Shown piece after piece: positions 22,847-30,379 of a DNA stretch of 32,136 bases. Source of the DNA: an uncultured Flavobacteriales bacterium (lineage in GTDB: Bacteria; Bacteroidota; Bacteroidia; Flavobacteriales_D; Crocinitomicaceae); assembly GCA_913056215.1 (NCBI GenBank), contig CAJXMN010000025.1, positions 1 through 32,136 of the forward strand, read 5' to 3'. The first letter of the stretch is position 1. Every line of letters starts with the position of its first letter. The notes beneath the pieces were generated by a model. That model worked only from the letters and a program-made list of their open reading frames with translations. It ran no database searches and was not told the DNA's origin. The translations under genes were made by a program, and so were the position numbers.

Positions 22847-24355
22847 CTACGAAGCAAAACTGGGGATATTCGATTGGAGTTGATTTTTAAATGCGTCGCG
22901 CAACTGTTTGAGCACATTTTCTTCTTTGTTAAGCAATTCAATGCGCAATAAAGCTCCTTCATTGTTTGCCTTGATAGTCATCGTAGATGCGATATCAAAC
23001 AACAACTGTAATTCTTTCGGACCAATAACCATATCTGCCTCATTCACCTCCTTCAGATCGATAAATAAATTAAACGGTTCTTCTCCAAATTGCTCCATGC
23101 CTTCTTTTTTCTTCAAAGCCGCAACTCTAAAGTTTGCTTTTGTAGAATCATTAGAATGTAAAATCATCGACTGATCTTCTATAGATAACAACGCAGATTG
23201 GTAACGATAAAAACCTTCACCGAGATCCTCAACCTCTCCTTCTTGGGCAAAAGAGTGTACGAGCTCTTTCACTAAATCTTTGTTTTTACCCATTGTTAAA
23301 TAAGCATTAAGTGCTGGGATCATTGCTCCAGAACCATTCATTTCTGGTAAAGCTGTCATCGCAACGCCGATTTCTCCTTTGGCGATAGAAGCTAAACCAT
23401 CAGCCGTGAGTGCCTGCATGATGAAGCCACCCATTCCCAAAGAACGATATAGCCTTTTCGTCAATTGAGGACTGAATCGATTCATAAACTGTTCCATTTT
23501 GGCAACATCCATATTGGTTGTCACTGCCATAATTGGTGCTCCGGGCCCAATCTTCTCGACTATATCCTGAGTGCTGCCATCATTAAAGAAATAAGCATTT
23601 TTCAATTTATCACTGACCCGACTCGTATTCACATCTACTGTTAGTGCTCCTTTTATAAAATCAATTTGGGCCGAGTAGTAACTCTCATCCACCATTTCCC
23701 TGATCTCCTTTTTACGGGCTTCTGGCAATCCAGTCAAAGAAGTGTTAGACGTAGCATAGAGATTCTTTAAATCTGCAGCCATCAGAACATCTGTCTTTTC
23801 GTCAAGAATCGCGGAAATATGTTCGCTTTTTACCTTTTGTTCGCAATTCTCAAAAGCCGTCATTAATGATTTTTTTGGTTCTCCTTCGAAATCACCGGTA
23901 ACTACGATAACGATACCGTTGGCGATTCCAATAGCAGTCGTCATATCGTGATACACATCCATACCTTTTTCTTCTTCGAAAAAATAGCCCGTTTCGTTGA
24001 AAAAGGTCTTCAGCGAATCTTTATTTTTTACTTGTGCAAAAGCAAAAACGCGCTCAGGAATACCCTTACGACTCAATGGTCCATCAAGGGCATAGAATAT
24101 ATTTTGATTTAAGTCGAAGGACGCTCCAATGCGCTCCGAATTTTGGCGAATAACCGTACCAATTGGTGAAACGTCAAATATTTCAGACTTCGTTAACAAG
24201 GCATTGATATCAATATAACCAAACCCAACAGACTCCTCCTGATTGGATACAAATGATGCAACAGCATTTTTGACTTCCCACTTTGCTTTATCTGAACAAG
24301 CTGATAATACAATAACAGCTCCAATGATCAACGATAAAAAACGTACGCGCTTCAT
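22847..24355 (-). CDS. DUF4836 family lipoprotein
   Basis: A 502-residue protein. The N-terminus has a hydrophobic segment and the lipobox LSAC (Cys20), so it should be lipid-anchored, in the periplasm or outer membrane. The body matches DUF4836: ESVGFGYIDINALLTKSEIFD near the start, YFFEEEKGMDVYHD, the repeated acidic and helical segments, and NLFIDLKEVNEADM in the C-terminal third. Function of the family is unknown. The exact -7 box TATTTTTG (24387-24380) lies 25 bases upstream of the ATG. The porin gene follows after a 381-base gap, so they are probably separate transcripts. Confidence 0.88.
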   Translation of the reverse strand: MKRVRFLSLIIGAVIVLSACSDKAKWEVKNAVASFVSNQEESVGFGYIDINALLTKSEIFDVSPIGTVIRQNSERIGASFDLNQNIFYALDGPLSRKGIPERVFAFAQVKNKDSLKTFFNETGYFFEEEKGMDVYHDMTTAIGIANGIVIVVTGDFEGEPKKSLMTAFENCEQKVKSEHISAILDEKTDVLMAADLKNLYATSNTSLTGLPEARKKEIREMVDESYYSAQIDFIKGALTVDVNTSRVSDKLKNAYFFNDGSTQDIVEKIGPGAPIMAVTTNMDVAKMEQFMNRFSPQLTKRLYRSLGMGGFIMQALTADGLASIAKGEIGVAMTALPEMNGSGAMIPALNAYLTMGKNKDLVKELVHSFAQEGEVEDLGEGFYRYQSALLSIEDQSMILHSNDSTKANFRVAALKKKEGMEQFGEEPFNLFIDLKEVNEADMVIGPKELQLLFDIASTMTIKANNEGALLRIELLNKEENVLKQLRDAFKNQLQSNIPSFAS

Positions 24356-24379
24356 ATTCCTGGTCTTTTAAATTACACT

Positions 24380-24387
24380 CAAAAATA
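24380..24387 (-). promoter_or_regulatory. Predicted -7 box for the DUF4836 lipoprotein gene
   Basis: TATTTTTG on the minus strand, exact TAnnTTTG match; transcription would start near 24373, 18 bases before the ATG. A -33 TTG is not evident. Confidence 0.45.
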
Positions 24388-24447
24388 AGAATTAATTCAT
24401 CATAAATAGTCTGACATCAGTGATTTATTCACGAATGGTAGTTGAGT

Positions 24448-24461
24448 CATTAAGCTTAATG
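24448..24461. promoter_or_regulatory. 14-base perfect palindrome between divergent genes
   Basis: CATTAAGCTTAATG reads the same on both strands. It is in the gap between the DUF4836 gene and the divergent gene at 24541, upstream of both, and could be a regulator-binding site. AT-rich palindromes also arise by chance. Confidence 0.3.
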
Positions 24462-24540
24462 CCCCAAACTTATCCCAGTTTTCTTTGTTCTTTTCAGAAA
24501 ATGATTATAATGCAGGAAAGACACACATTGATTTAAAGCT

Positions 24541-25110
24541 ATGCACGAGATTGAACCCTATTTTAACTGGCGTCATTTATACGTATCTGCCGAGGACGAA
24601 CGTTCGCCTTTTTACATGCGTGAATACAGCGAGTTTGAATACACCGATCAAGTCTATAATTACCTACTTCATCCGCAATGGGACAATATTGGATCACCTA
24701 CGCTTTTTATCAAAATTCTATATACGGATTATCACGAGGGTTATACGGTTATTGAACTTATCGGTGAATGGAATGATGCTATTCACAACGACATTATGAC
24801 CCTGAAGCGCGATATCATCGAACACTTGATGTATGAAGGGATCGATAAATTTATTTTCATCGGTGAAAACGTGCTCAATTTTCATTATTCGGATGACTGC
24901 TACTACGAGGAGTGGTTTGATGATCTCGAGGACGGTTATATCGCGATGGTCAACTTCCATGATCACGTCGTACGCGAATTCAATGAAATACATCTCGATC
25001 AATATTTCGTACTTGGAGGTGAACTGGAAGATATTTCCTGGAGAACTTACTCACCAAAGCAATTCTTTAAGCGCATCGATCAGTACGTTCAAAAACGATT
25101 GACGATATAA
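24541..25110 (+). CDS. Conserved hypothetical protein of flavobacterial type
   Basis: A 189-residue soluble protein without signal peptide, membrane helix or Cys motif (only one Cys, in DDCYYEEW). It is rich in Tyr, Phe, Trp, Asp, Glu and His. Notable blocks are IEPYFNWRHLYVSAEDERSP, LLHPQWDNIGSPTLFIKIL, ELIGEWNDAIHNDI, KFIFIGENVLNFHYSDDCYY and DISWRTYSPK. From memory this is an unnamed protein widely kept in Flavobacteriia; I assign no function. The alternation of IELIGEWND and KFIFIGENV suggests an alpha/beta fold, possibly like STAS or SpoIIAA domains, but that is speculation. It is flanked by minus-strand genes on both sides and so is probably transcribed alone. Confidence 0.8.
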   Translation: MHEIEPYFNWRHLYVSAEDERSPFYMREYSEFEYTDQVYNYLLHPQWDNIGSPTLFIKILYTDYHEGYTVIELIGEWNDAIHNDIMTLKRDIIEHLMYEGIDKFIFIGENVLNFHYSDDCYYEEWFDDLEDGYIAMVNFHDHVVREFNEIHLDQYFVLGGELEDISWRTYSPKQFFKRIDQYVQKRLTI

Positions 25111-25125
25111 TAGCAATCGTCATTT
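25100..25125 (+). terminator. Possible terminator hairpin
   Basis: TGACGAT (25100-25106) and ATCGTCA (25116-25122) are exact reverse complements around a nine-base loop, followed by a short TTT. The stem overlaps the stop codon of the hypothetical gene. The T run is poor, so efficiency is doubtful. Confidence 0.4.
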
Positions 25126-25128
25126 ATC

Positions 25129-25563
25129 TCATAAATTACCGACCAATTGCTGAATCACTAATTTATCAATAGGAAAAGTCACCTCATCCGTTTCTAGCGT
25201 ATTAAGTTCCACCCATCGATTAGATTCTTGTTCGCCTTCTGCAAAATCGAAAGGTCGTGATCGGGCTGCAATCTGATCGGTAAACGCATAATTAACCAAA
25301 TAATAGATACTGATAATTTGATCATTCGCATTAAATGCTGAAGGCTGATAAAAGTCCGTTAGGTAAAATAACTCACCTACTTCCACGGAGATACCTAGTT
25401 CTTCTTCAAATTCGCGTTTCAAGCAATCAATCGTACCCTCCCCTTGTTCGAGACCGCCACCAGGAAATTTTGTAAAAGTCTTCCCGAAACGTCTTTCATC
25501 AGAGAGCAGAAGGCGACGATGCCGATCAATCAATATGCCGTAAACACGAAGATTAAATGCCAT
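25129..25563 (-). CDS. Nudix hydrolase
   Basis: A 144-residue Nudix-fold pyrophosphatase. The Nudix box is complete: Gly36, Glu42, Arg50-Glu51, Glu54-Glu55 and Gly57 in GGLEQGEGTIDCLKREFEEE and the following LGI, which binds the metal ions used to cleave nucleoside diphosphate-X compounds. The substrate cannot be told; FGKTFTKFPGGGLE and the Trp in SNRWVEL are consistent with small nucleotide-cleaning members. Its ATG overlaps the last 11 bases of the upstream MazG-like gene, so the two are cotranscribed and probably translationally coupled. Confidence 0.93.
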   Translation of the reverse strand: MAFNLRVYGILIDRHRRLLLSDERRFGKTFTKFPGGGLEQGEGTIDCLKREFEEELGISVEVGELFYLTDFYQPSAFNANDQIISIYYLVNYAFTDQIAARSRPFDFAEGEQESNRWVELNTLETDEVTFPIDKLVIQQLVGNL

Positions 25564-25969
25564 TTTTCTGGTCGAGAATGGATCTTATGTCGGGCTTAAA
25601 ATAATTTTCTCCTTTGAGTATTTTCCCGTCTTCCCGATAAATAGGTTCTCCATTTTCATCCAACTTACTCATGTTCGAGCGTTGAATCTCTTCAAACACA
25701 TCAGCGATGATATCCTGCATTCCGTGCTTGAGTATCGTACCACACAAAATATACAGTTGATCCCCCAAAGCATCGGCAACTTCTGTAAGATCTTTATTTT
25801 GAGCCGCCTCAAGATACTCATTGTTCTCTTCTTGCATTAATCGGTGGCGCAACTCAATTTGCCCTTCTTCCAGATCACACGTTGGCTGTGTATTGTTTTT
25901 AATTCCAAAACTATCGTGGAATTGCTCCACCTGTCCAATAGTTTCTAATAGTGTCATTTCCTTTTTCAT
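25553..25969 (-). CDS. MazG-like/PRA-PH-type NTP pyrophosphohydrolase
   Basis: About 138 residues, an all-alpha NTP pyrophosphatase subunit. The metal motif is EENNE (47-51) with EVAD (63-66) and Asp70. The conserved tail NMSKLDENGEPIYREDGKIL with KGENYFKPDI matches proteins annotated as nucleoside triphosphate pyrophosphohydrolase family in Bacteroidota. I chose the ATG at 25969; the longer frame from 26011 starts upstream of an exact -7 box (26004-25997). A start at 25957 is also possible. It overlaps the Nudix gene by 11 bases, giving a compact nucleotide house-cleaning pair. Confidence 0.85.
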   Translation of the reverse strand: MKKEMTLLETIGQVEQFHDSFGIKNNTQPTCDLEEGQIELRHRLMQEENNEYLEAAQNKDLTEVADALGDQLYILCGTILKHGMQDIIADVFEEIQRSNMSKLDENGEPIYREDGKILKGENYFKPDIRSILDQKNGI

Positions 25970-25996
25970 ATAGCTCAGATATTGAATAGTCCAACT

Positions 25997-26004
25997 CAAA
26001 TATA
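25997..26004 (-). promoter_or_regulatory. Predicted -7 box for the pyrophosphohydrolase-Nudix unit
   Basis: TATATTTG on the minus strand, exact TAnnTTTG match; transcription would start near 25990, about 20 bases before the chosen ATG. No clear -33 TTG. Confidence 0.45.
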
Positions 26005-26173
26005 CGCGCAATTATTCATCGCAGCGATTTCATATCAATAATAAATATTTTCTTTGAAATAGTCCATGGTAAAGGGTAAATACTTCTTTTCTTTCATTTT
26101 TTTTCGCCGTAAATGCACAATTATTTCGTTCGTTACTCATCAGAAATCAGCTGAATTTGTTTATTTTGTAGGT

Positions 26174-29100
26174 ATGAAAAAGATGTTCAAAAGTCTGGTA
26201 TTCACATTTGTCGCAGCACTCACCTTTGCTACAGGTAATCTCAAGGCACAAGATTTTTTTCCGCCCATAACAAACTATACTTCGGCTGATTATGGCGATG
26301 AATTCGCACCCGACAACGGAGGGATCTGTCAGGGGAATAATGGTGTCATGTATTTCGGTAATACAGGAAATATTCTCGCTTTTGATGGTCATTCCTGGAG
26401 TGCTATCCCCACTGTACCTGCGCGCGTAACTCATTCATTACACACGGCAAAGAATGGCACGATCTACGCGGGGGTTCAGGGTGATTTTGGAAAATTAGAA
26501 GCTGATAGCGTGGGTGCTTATCGCTACATTTCACTTGTCGACTCGTTGATTCGGAAGGAACATCCCTTTGAAGAAATTTGGAACATTCTCGAAATCGGGA
26601 ACAGTATATTTTTCCAGAGTGAGGCGCAGGTATTCGAACTCAAGCAAGGTACGGTTCGAGCATTACCCATGCCCGGAACGGTACACACTGCTTTCAAGGT
26701 CAATGAACAATTGGTAGTTCGCATGCGTGATCACGGCATCATGTATTGGGACAATGAGCAATGGAACAAGGTTAAAGGCTCCGAATGGTTTGAAATATAC
26801 GCAGCTTTTGGCATTATCGACACCGATCAACCAGATGTCAAAAAGGTGATCACCCAGGAAATCGGCATGTATAATTGGAATACGACCACAGATAGTTTAA
26901 AAGAAATCACTACGCCACACGATGCTTTGCTCAACAATTATTTACTTTTTGGTGCTCAGCGCATTGACAGCAACAAAATTGCACTTCGAACGAAAGACAA
27001 AGGGTTGATATTCATTGCAAATGATGGCGAGGAGATTGGACGACTGGATAAACGGATTGGACTCATTTCCAATGATATACGATCTCAGTTTCTCGACGAA
27101 GATGGAAATTTGTGGTTAACTACAGCAAATGGTATCGTTTTGGTTAATTTACATGCGCGGCTCTCCTACTTCGGTCAACAGCAAGGACTTCACGGAAGTG
27201 TCAAGTGTATTATAGAGACAAGTTATAAGGATAACGACCAACTTTTCGTAGGTACGAACGAAGGACTTTACAAACTCAATCCCGACGACCAGACACTTTC
27301 TAAAATTTTCGAGAAAATAGAGGGAATCAATTTCGCTGTTTGGGATCTGGATGTGTATCGCAATAATTTATTTGTAAGTACTGGGGAAGGACTTTTCGTC
27401 ATAAAAGTTAATGAGCACCCTCCACATGTAGAAAAAATACATAACATAAATACCAACAGCCTTGCTTTAAACCCTTCAAAAGGGCACATGGTCGGAGCTG
27501 GAGATAAAGGTTTATATGTACTGGATATTAATAATTACGAGACTATTTTTACAGTTGAGGCTGCTTTTACAACCGTAACGAATATCGTCGAAGATCAACA
27601 GTCAGACACGCTCAACTACTGGATTGGATTACACGGTCAGGGTATTTTACAACTCCAGAAGACAGACGAATTTTCCACTCAGATGCATCGCGGAACTAAT
27701 ATTGGTATTCCAGAAGATCACATTGTCGTTCCGCTAAAATTGGATGATCAAGTGACATTTGGAAGTACAGATGGGATTCTCAATGTCGACAACACTTCTA
27801 TGGATGGTGAAACCTATACATTTTTTATGCCGGAAAATATTGGCGATAGCACAATTTTAGATCCGTTATTTTACCTTGAAGAGGGTGACCAACACATCTG
27901 GTATTGCATTAACAATAACGTAGGAGTCTACAATAAGCAAGAAAAAACATTTACGAATCGACCATTCTGGGGGATCAAAAAAGGACGAATCAATAATTTA
28001 TACCAGTCCCCCGATCAACAACACTTATGGATTGGAGCCTCCGACGGGCTAATTAGATACACTATAGAGGGTGAAATTCCGTTTAAAGAAAATTTCCGTA
28101 CGTTGATCAGAAAGGTTAAAACAACAGGAGATAAACTCGATTATGGTGGAGTAAGACACGACAAACTCGATCCCATCCATGTGGCTTACAAGAAAAACAT
28201 GGTGCATTTCACCTTTAGTGCACCCTATTTTGAAGACCATCAACCCATTGAGTATAGCTACTTTCTTGAAGGGTACGCAGAGGGCTGGTCAAAATGGGAT
28301 AATAAAAATGAAATTGAATTTACGAACCTCCCAGAAGGTAAATACACTTTTCACGTTAAAGCGCGCAATGTTTATCACCAAGTAGCCGCTGAAGATAAAA
28401 TCAGTTTCACAATTGCGACTCCTTGGTACCGTACTATTTGGGCCTACACAGGATATGTTGTCATCTTTATACTTATCGTTTTTGCCGCAATCAAGATCAG
28501 TTCCATGCGCTTAAAGGCTCAAAACAAAAGATTGGAAATGGCCGTTAAAGAACGAACTCAGGAAATCGAAAAGAAAAACTCAAGATTGGAAAGTCAGAAA
28601 TCTGAAATCCTAACGCAAAAAACAGAAATCGAAGATAGTATCAATTACGCTCAACGCATTCAGCGCGCTATTTTGCCGGTGAAAGCAGAAATGAAACAGG
28701 AACTCGACGATTCTTTCATCATGTTCTGGCCTAAAGATGTTGTTAGTGGTGACTTTTACTGGTACTATAAGCACGACCATAAATCAATAGTCGTTTGTGC
28801 AGATTGTACGGGTCATGGTGTTCCCGGTGCCTTCATGTCGATGATTGGCATTGATAAACTCAATGTCTGCGTAGGTGAAAAAGGAATTACACGACCGGAT
28901 AAAATACTATCATTTCTCAACGAAGGTATTAAAACATCGCTTCGTCAAGATGAAGGTAAAAAGGCCACCAGAGACGGTATGGATGCTTCAATCATTACCA
29001 TTGACCACAAAAACGGCAAGGTTCAGTATGCTGGTGCTCATCGACCACTCTGGATCATCGATCACGAGGGTACGTTTGATGAAATCAAAGCAACTAAAGT

Positions 29101-29407
29101 AGCTGTAGGTGGCTTTACACCATTGGATCAAGGCTATGAATTGCATCAATTTAAAGTAAATCAAAAAGTACACCTGTATATGTCTTCCGACGGTTATGCA
29201 GATCAATTTGGAGGAGAAAAAAATAAAAAATTCAAGGTAAAAGCTATGAAACGTATTGTCCAGAAGAATCATCAGTTACCCATGGAAGAACAAAAAGATT
29301 ACCTCGAAAAGCGAATGCGCGAATGGTCTGATGGATACGAGCAAGTAGATGACATTTGTGTCATGGGTGTTACCATCATTAATGAGAAGAACTCCAACAT
29401 ATCTTAA
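26174..29407 (+). CDS. Membrane sensor: extracytoplasmic beta-propeller plus cytoplasmic SpoIIE/PP2C phosphatase
   Basis: About 1077 residues from the ATG at 26174, which begins the signal peptide MKKMFKSLVFTFVAALTFAT; a longer frame from 26066 adds an unlikely 36 residues. Residues about 25-660 hold two-component-regulator-propeller-like repeats (blades such as DEDGNLWLTTANGIVLVN, LFVGTNEGLYKLN and HLWIGASDGLIRYT). A Y_Y_Y domain is at about 672-738 (YSYFLEGYAEGWSKW, LPEGKYTFHVKARN). One membrane helix (about 755-778) leads into a Glu/Lys coiled coil and a PP2C/SpoIIE serine-phosphatase domain (about 835-1070) with metal-site motifs SGDFYW, ADCTGHGVPGAF, RDGMDAS, SSDGYADQFGG and VDDICVMG. 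It probably senses a periplasmic ligand and dephosphorylates an anti-sigma-antagonist-like partner, but no such gene is in the window. Confidence 0.92.
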   Translation: MKKMFKSLVFTFVAALTFATGNLKAQDFFPPITNYTSADYGDEFAPDNGGICQGNNGVMYFGNTGNILAFDGHSWSAIPTVPARVTHSLHTAKNGTIYAGVQGDFGKLEADSVGAYRYISLVDSLIRKEHPFEEIWNILEIGNSIFFQSEAQVFELKQGTVRALPMPGTVHTAFKVNEQLVVRMRDHGIMYWDNEQWNKVKGSEWFEIYAAFGIIDTDQPDVKKVITQEIGMYNWNTTTDSLKEITTPHDALLNNYLLFGAQRIDSNKIALRTKDKGLIFIANDGEEIGRLDKRIGLISNDIRSQFLDEDGNLWLTTANGIVLVNLHARLSYFGQQQGLHGSVKCIIETSYKDNDQLFVGTNEGLYKLNPDDQTLSKIFEKIEGINFAVWDLDVYRNNLFVSTGEGLFVIKVNEHPPHVEKIHNINTNSLALNPSKGHMVGAGDKGLYVLDINNYETIFTVEAAFTTVTNIVEDQQSDTLNYWIGLHGQGILQLQKTDEFSTQMHRGTNIGIPEDHIVVPLKLDDQVTFGSTDGILNVDNTSMDGETYTFFMPENIGDSTILDPLFYLEEGDQHIWYCINNNVGVYNKQEKTFTNRPFWGIKKGRINNLYQSPDQQHLWIGASDGLIRYTIEGEIPFKENFRTLIRKVKTTGDKLDYGGVRHDKLDPIHVAYKKNMVHFTFSAPYFEDHQPIEYSYFLEGYAEGWSKWDNKNEIEFTNLPEGKYTFHVKARNVYHQVAAEDKISFTIATPWYRTIWAYTGYVVIFILIVFAAIKISSMRLKAQNKRLEMAVKERTQEIEKKNSRLESQKSEILTQKTEIEDSINYAQRIQRAILPVKAEMKQELDDSFIMFWPKDVVSGDFYWYYKHDHKSIVVCADCTGHGVPGAFMSMIGIDKLNVCVGEKGITRPDKILSFLNEGIKTSLRQDEGKKATRDGMDASIITIDHKNGKVQYAGAHRPLWIIDHEGTFDEIKATKVAVGGFTPLDQGYELHQFKVNQKVHLYMSSDGYADQFGGEKNKKFKVKAMKRIVQKNHQLPMEEQKDYLEKRMREWSDGYEQVDDICVMGVTIINEKNSNIS

Positions 29408-29465
29408 GTTTCTCAAATGCAAGTGAACTTCTTTTTATTAACTAAGAATAAATTTTATTCATAAT

Positions 29466-29633
29466 ATGTCACCCTGGTATTATTTATACGCCTTTATTGG
29501 AGGTATTATTTTAGGTGCGCTTAACAGTTGGTACTGGTATACGCGAGGCTATCGCGGCGGAAAATTATTTTTTATGGGTACGATTGCTTTTTTCGGCGTA
29601 ATCATATTAATTTTAAAATTATTCTTTCCATAA
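29466..29633 (+). CDS. 55-residue two-helix membrane protein
   Basis: An ATG at 29466 opens a 55-codon frame ending at TAA 29631-29633. It begins MSPWYYLYAFIGGIILGALN, with a first membrane helix at about 5-20; a polar aromatic loop SWYWYTRGYRGG follows, then a second helix (about 34-53) and LFFP at the end. It starts 58 bases after the PP2C sensor gene and ends 2 bases before the ATG of the EI24-like gene, so it is probably in an operon with the latter. I do not recognise the family. The GGxxxG pattern in helix 1 and the close fit between neighbours make it more credible than a chance frame. Confidence 0.7.
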   Translation: MSPWYYLYAFIGGIILGALNSWYWYTRGYRGGKLFFMGTIAFFGVIILILKLFFP

Positions 29634-29635
29634 TC

Positions 29636-30379
29636 ATGAACGCATTTAAAGATCATTATTATTCAATTACCAAAGCGCTCACGCTACTATTGCGCGGAAA
29701 TTTTCTTCTCTACTTTTTACCAGGCATTGTCATAGCTATATTTTTCTACATGTATACGCGCGGTTTAGCTGCCGCCAACTCAACACTTGGTGTGGTTAGC
29801 TATGTTCCCTGGATCGGCACCTATTTACAAACAGCTGTAGACGCCGTATTTGGTTGGATTGTGGACTTTTCTATATATATCTATCAATTCACGATTATCA
29901 CATTACTTTCTCCATTCCACACCCTCTTAAGTCAGCGTGTGGATGAACATGAAACGGGTCGTAAATTTGATGATGGATGGCGAAAATTTTTCATCGACAT
30001 TTTACGGACAATTGGTGTCGCAACACTTGGTGGATTAATGTATTTGTTCATTAAGTTCATTTGGTGGATTTTTGCCTGGATATTGGGTTTAACTTTCCTT
30101 ACACCTTTCATTTCGGCTATACTTATTGGCTTCTTTACAGGATTTAATAGCTACGATTATTCGCTAGAACGCCACAATATAAGCGTATGGAAGAGTTGGG
30201 GCTACGCATTTCGACATCCGCTGCAAATGACCTTAACAGGGGGGCTGTTTACACTTCTGCTCATGATTCCATTTGCTGGTGTAGTGATTGCTCCTGTGCT
30301 ATTGACGATGGTCGGAACGTTGAACTACATTCGTATGGACCGAAGAAAAAAACAAAAGCAACAATCAGAAATTGTCTGA
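29636..30379 (+). CDS. EI24/CysZ-like integral membrane protein
   Basis: A 247-residue protein with about six hydrophobic segments, related to the EI24/CysZ domain family. Features are KALTLLLRGNFLLYFLPGI at the N-terminus, LLSPFHTLLSQRVDEHETG after the second helix, and FFTGFNSYDYSLERHNIS before the last helices. CysZ is a sulfate permease in E. coli, but Bacteroidota members are not proven transporters, and no cys genes are near. I chose the ATG at 29636, two bases after the stop of the small upstream gene; a longer frame would overlap that gene fully. Its last 15 bases overlap the convergent transglycosylase gene. Confidence 0.82.
   Translation: MNAFKDHYYSITKALTLLLRGNFLLYFLPGIVIAIFFYMYTRGLAAANSTLGVVSYVPWIGTYLQTAVDAVFGWIVDFSIYIYQFTIITLLSPFHTLLSQRVDEHETGRKFDDGWRKFFIDILRTIGVATLGGLMYLFIKFIWWIFAWILGLTFLTPFISAILIGFFTGFNSYDYSLERHNISVWKSWGYAFRHPLQMTLTGGLFTLLLMIPFAGVVIAPVLLTMVGTLNYIRMDRRKKQKQQSEIV

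Noticed and set aside
24485-24799. 104-codon plus-strand frame overlapping the hypothetical gene
   Set aside because: It is out of frame with the conserved 189-residue protein and looks like a shadow.
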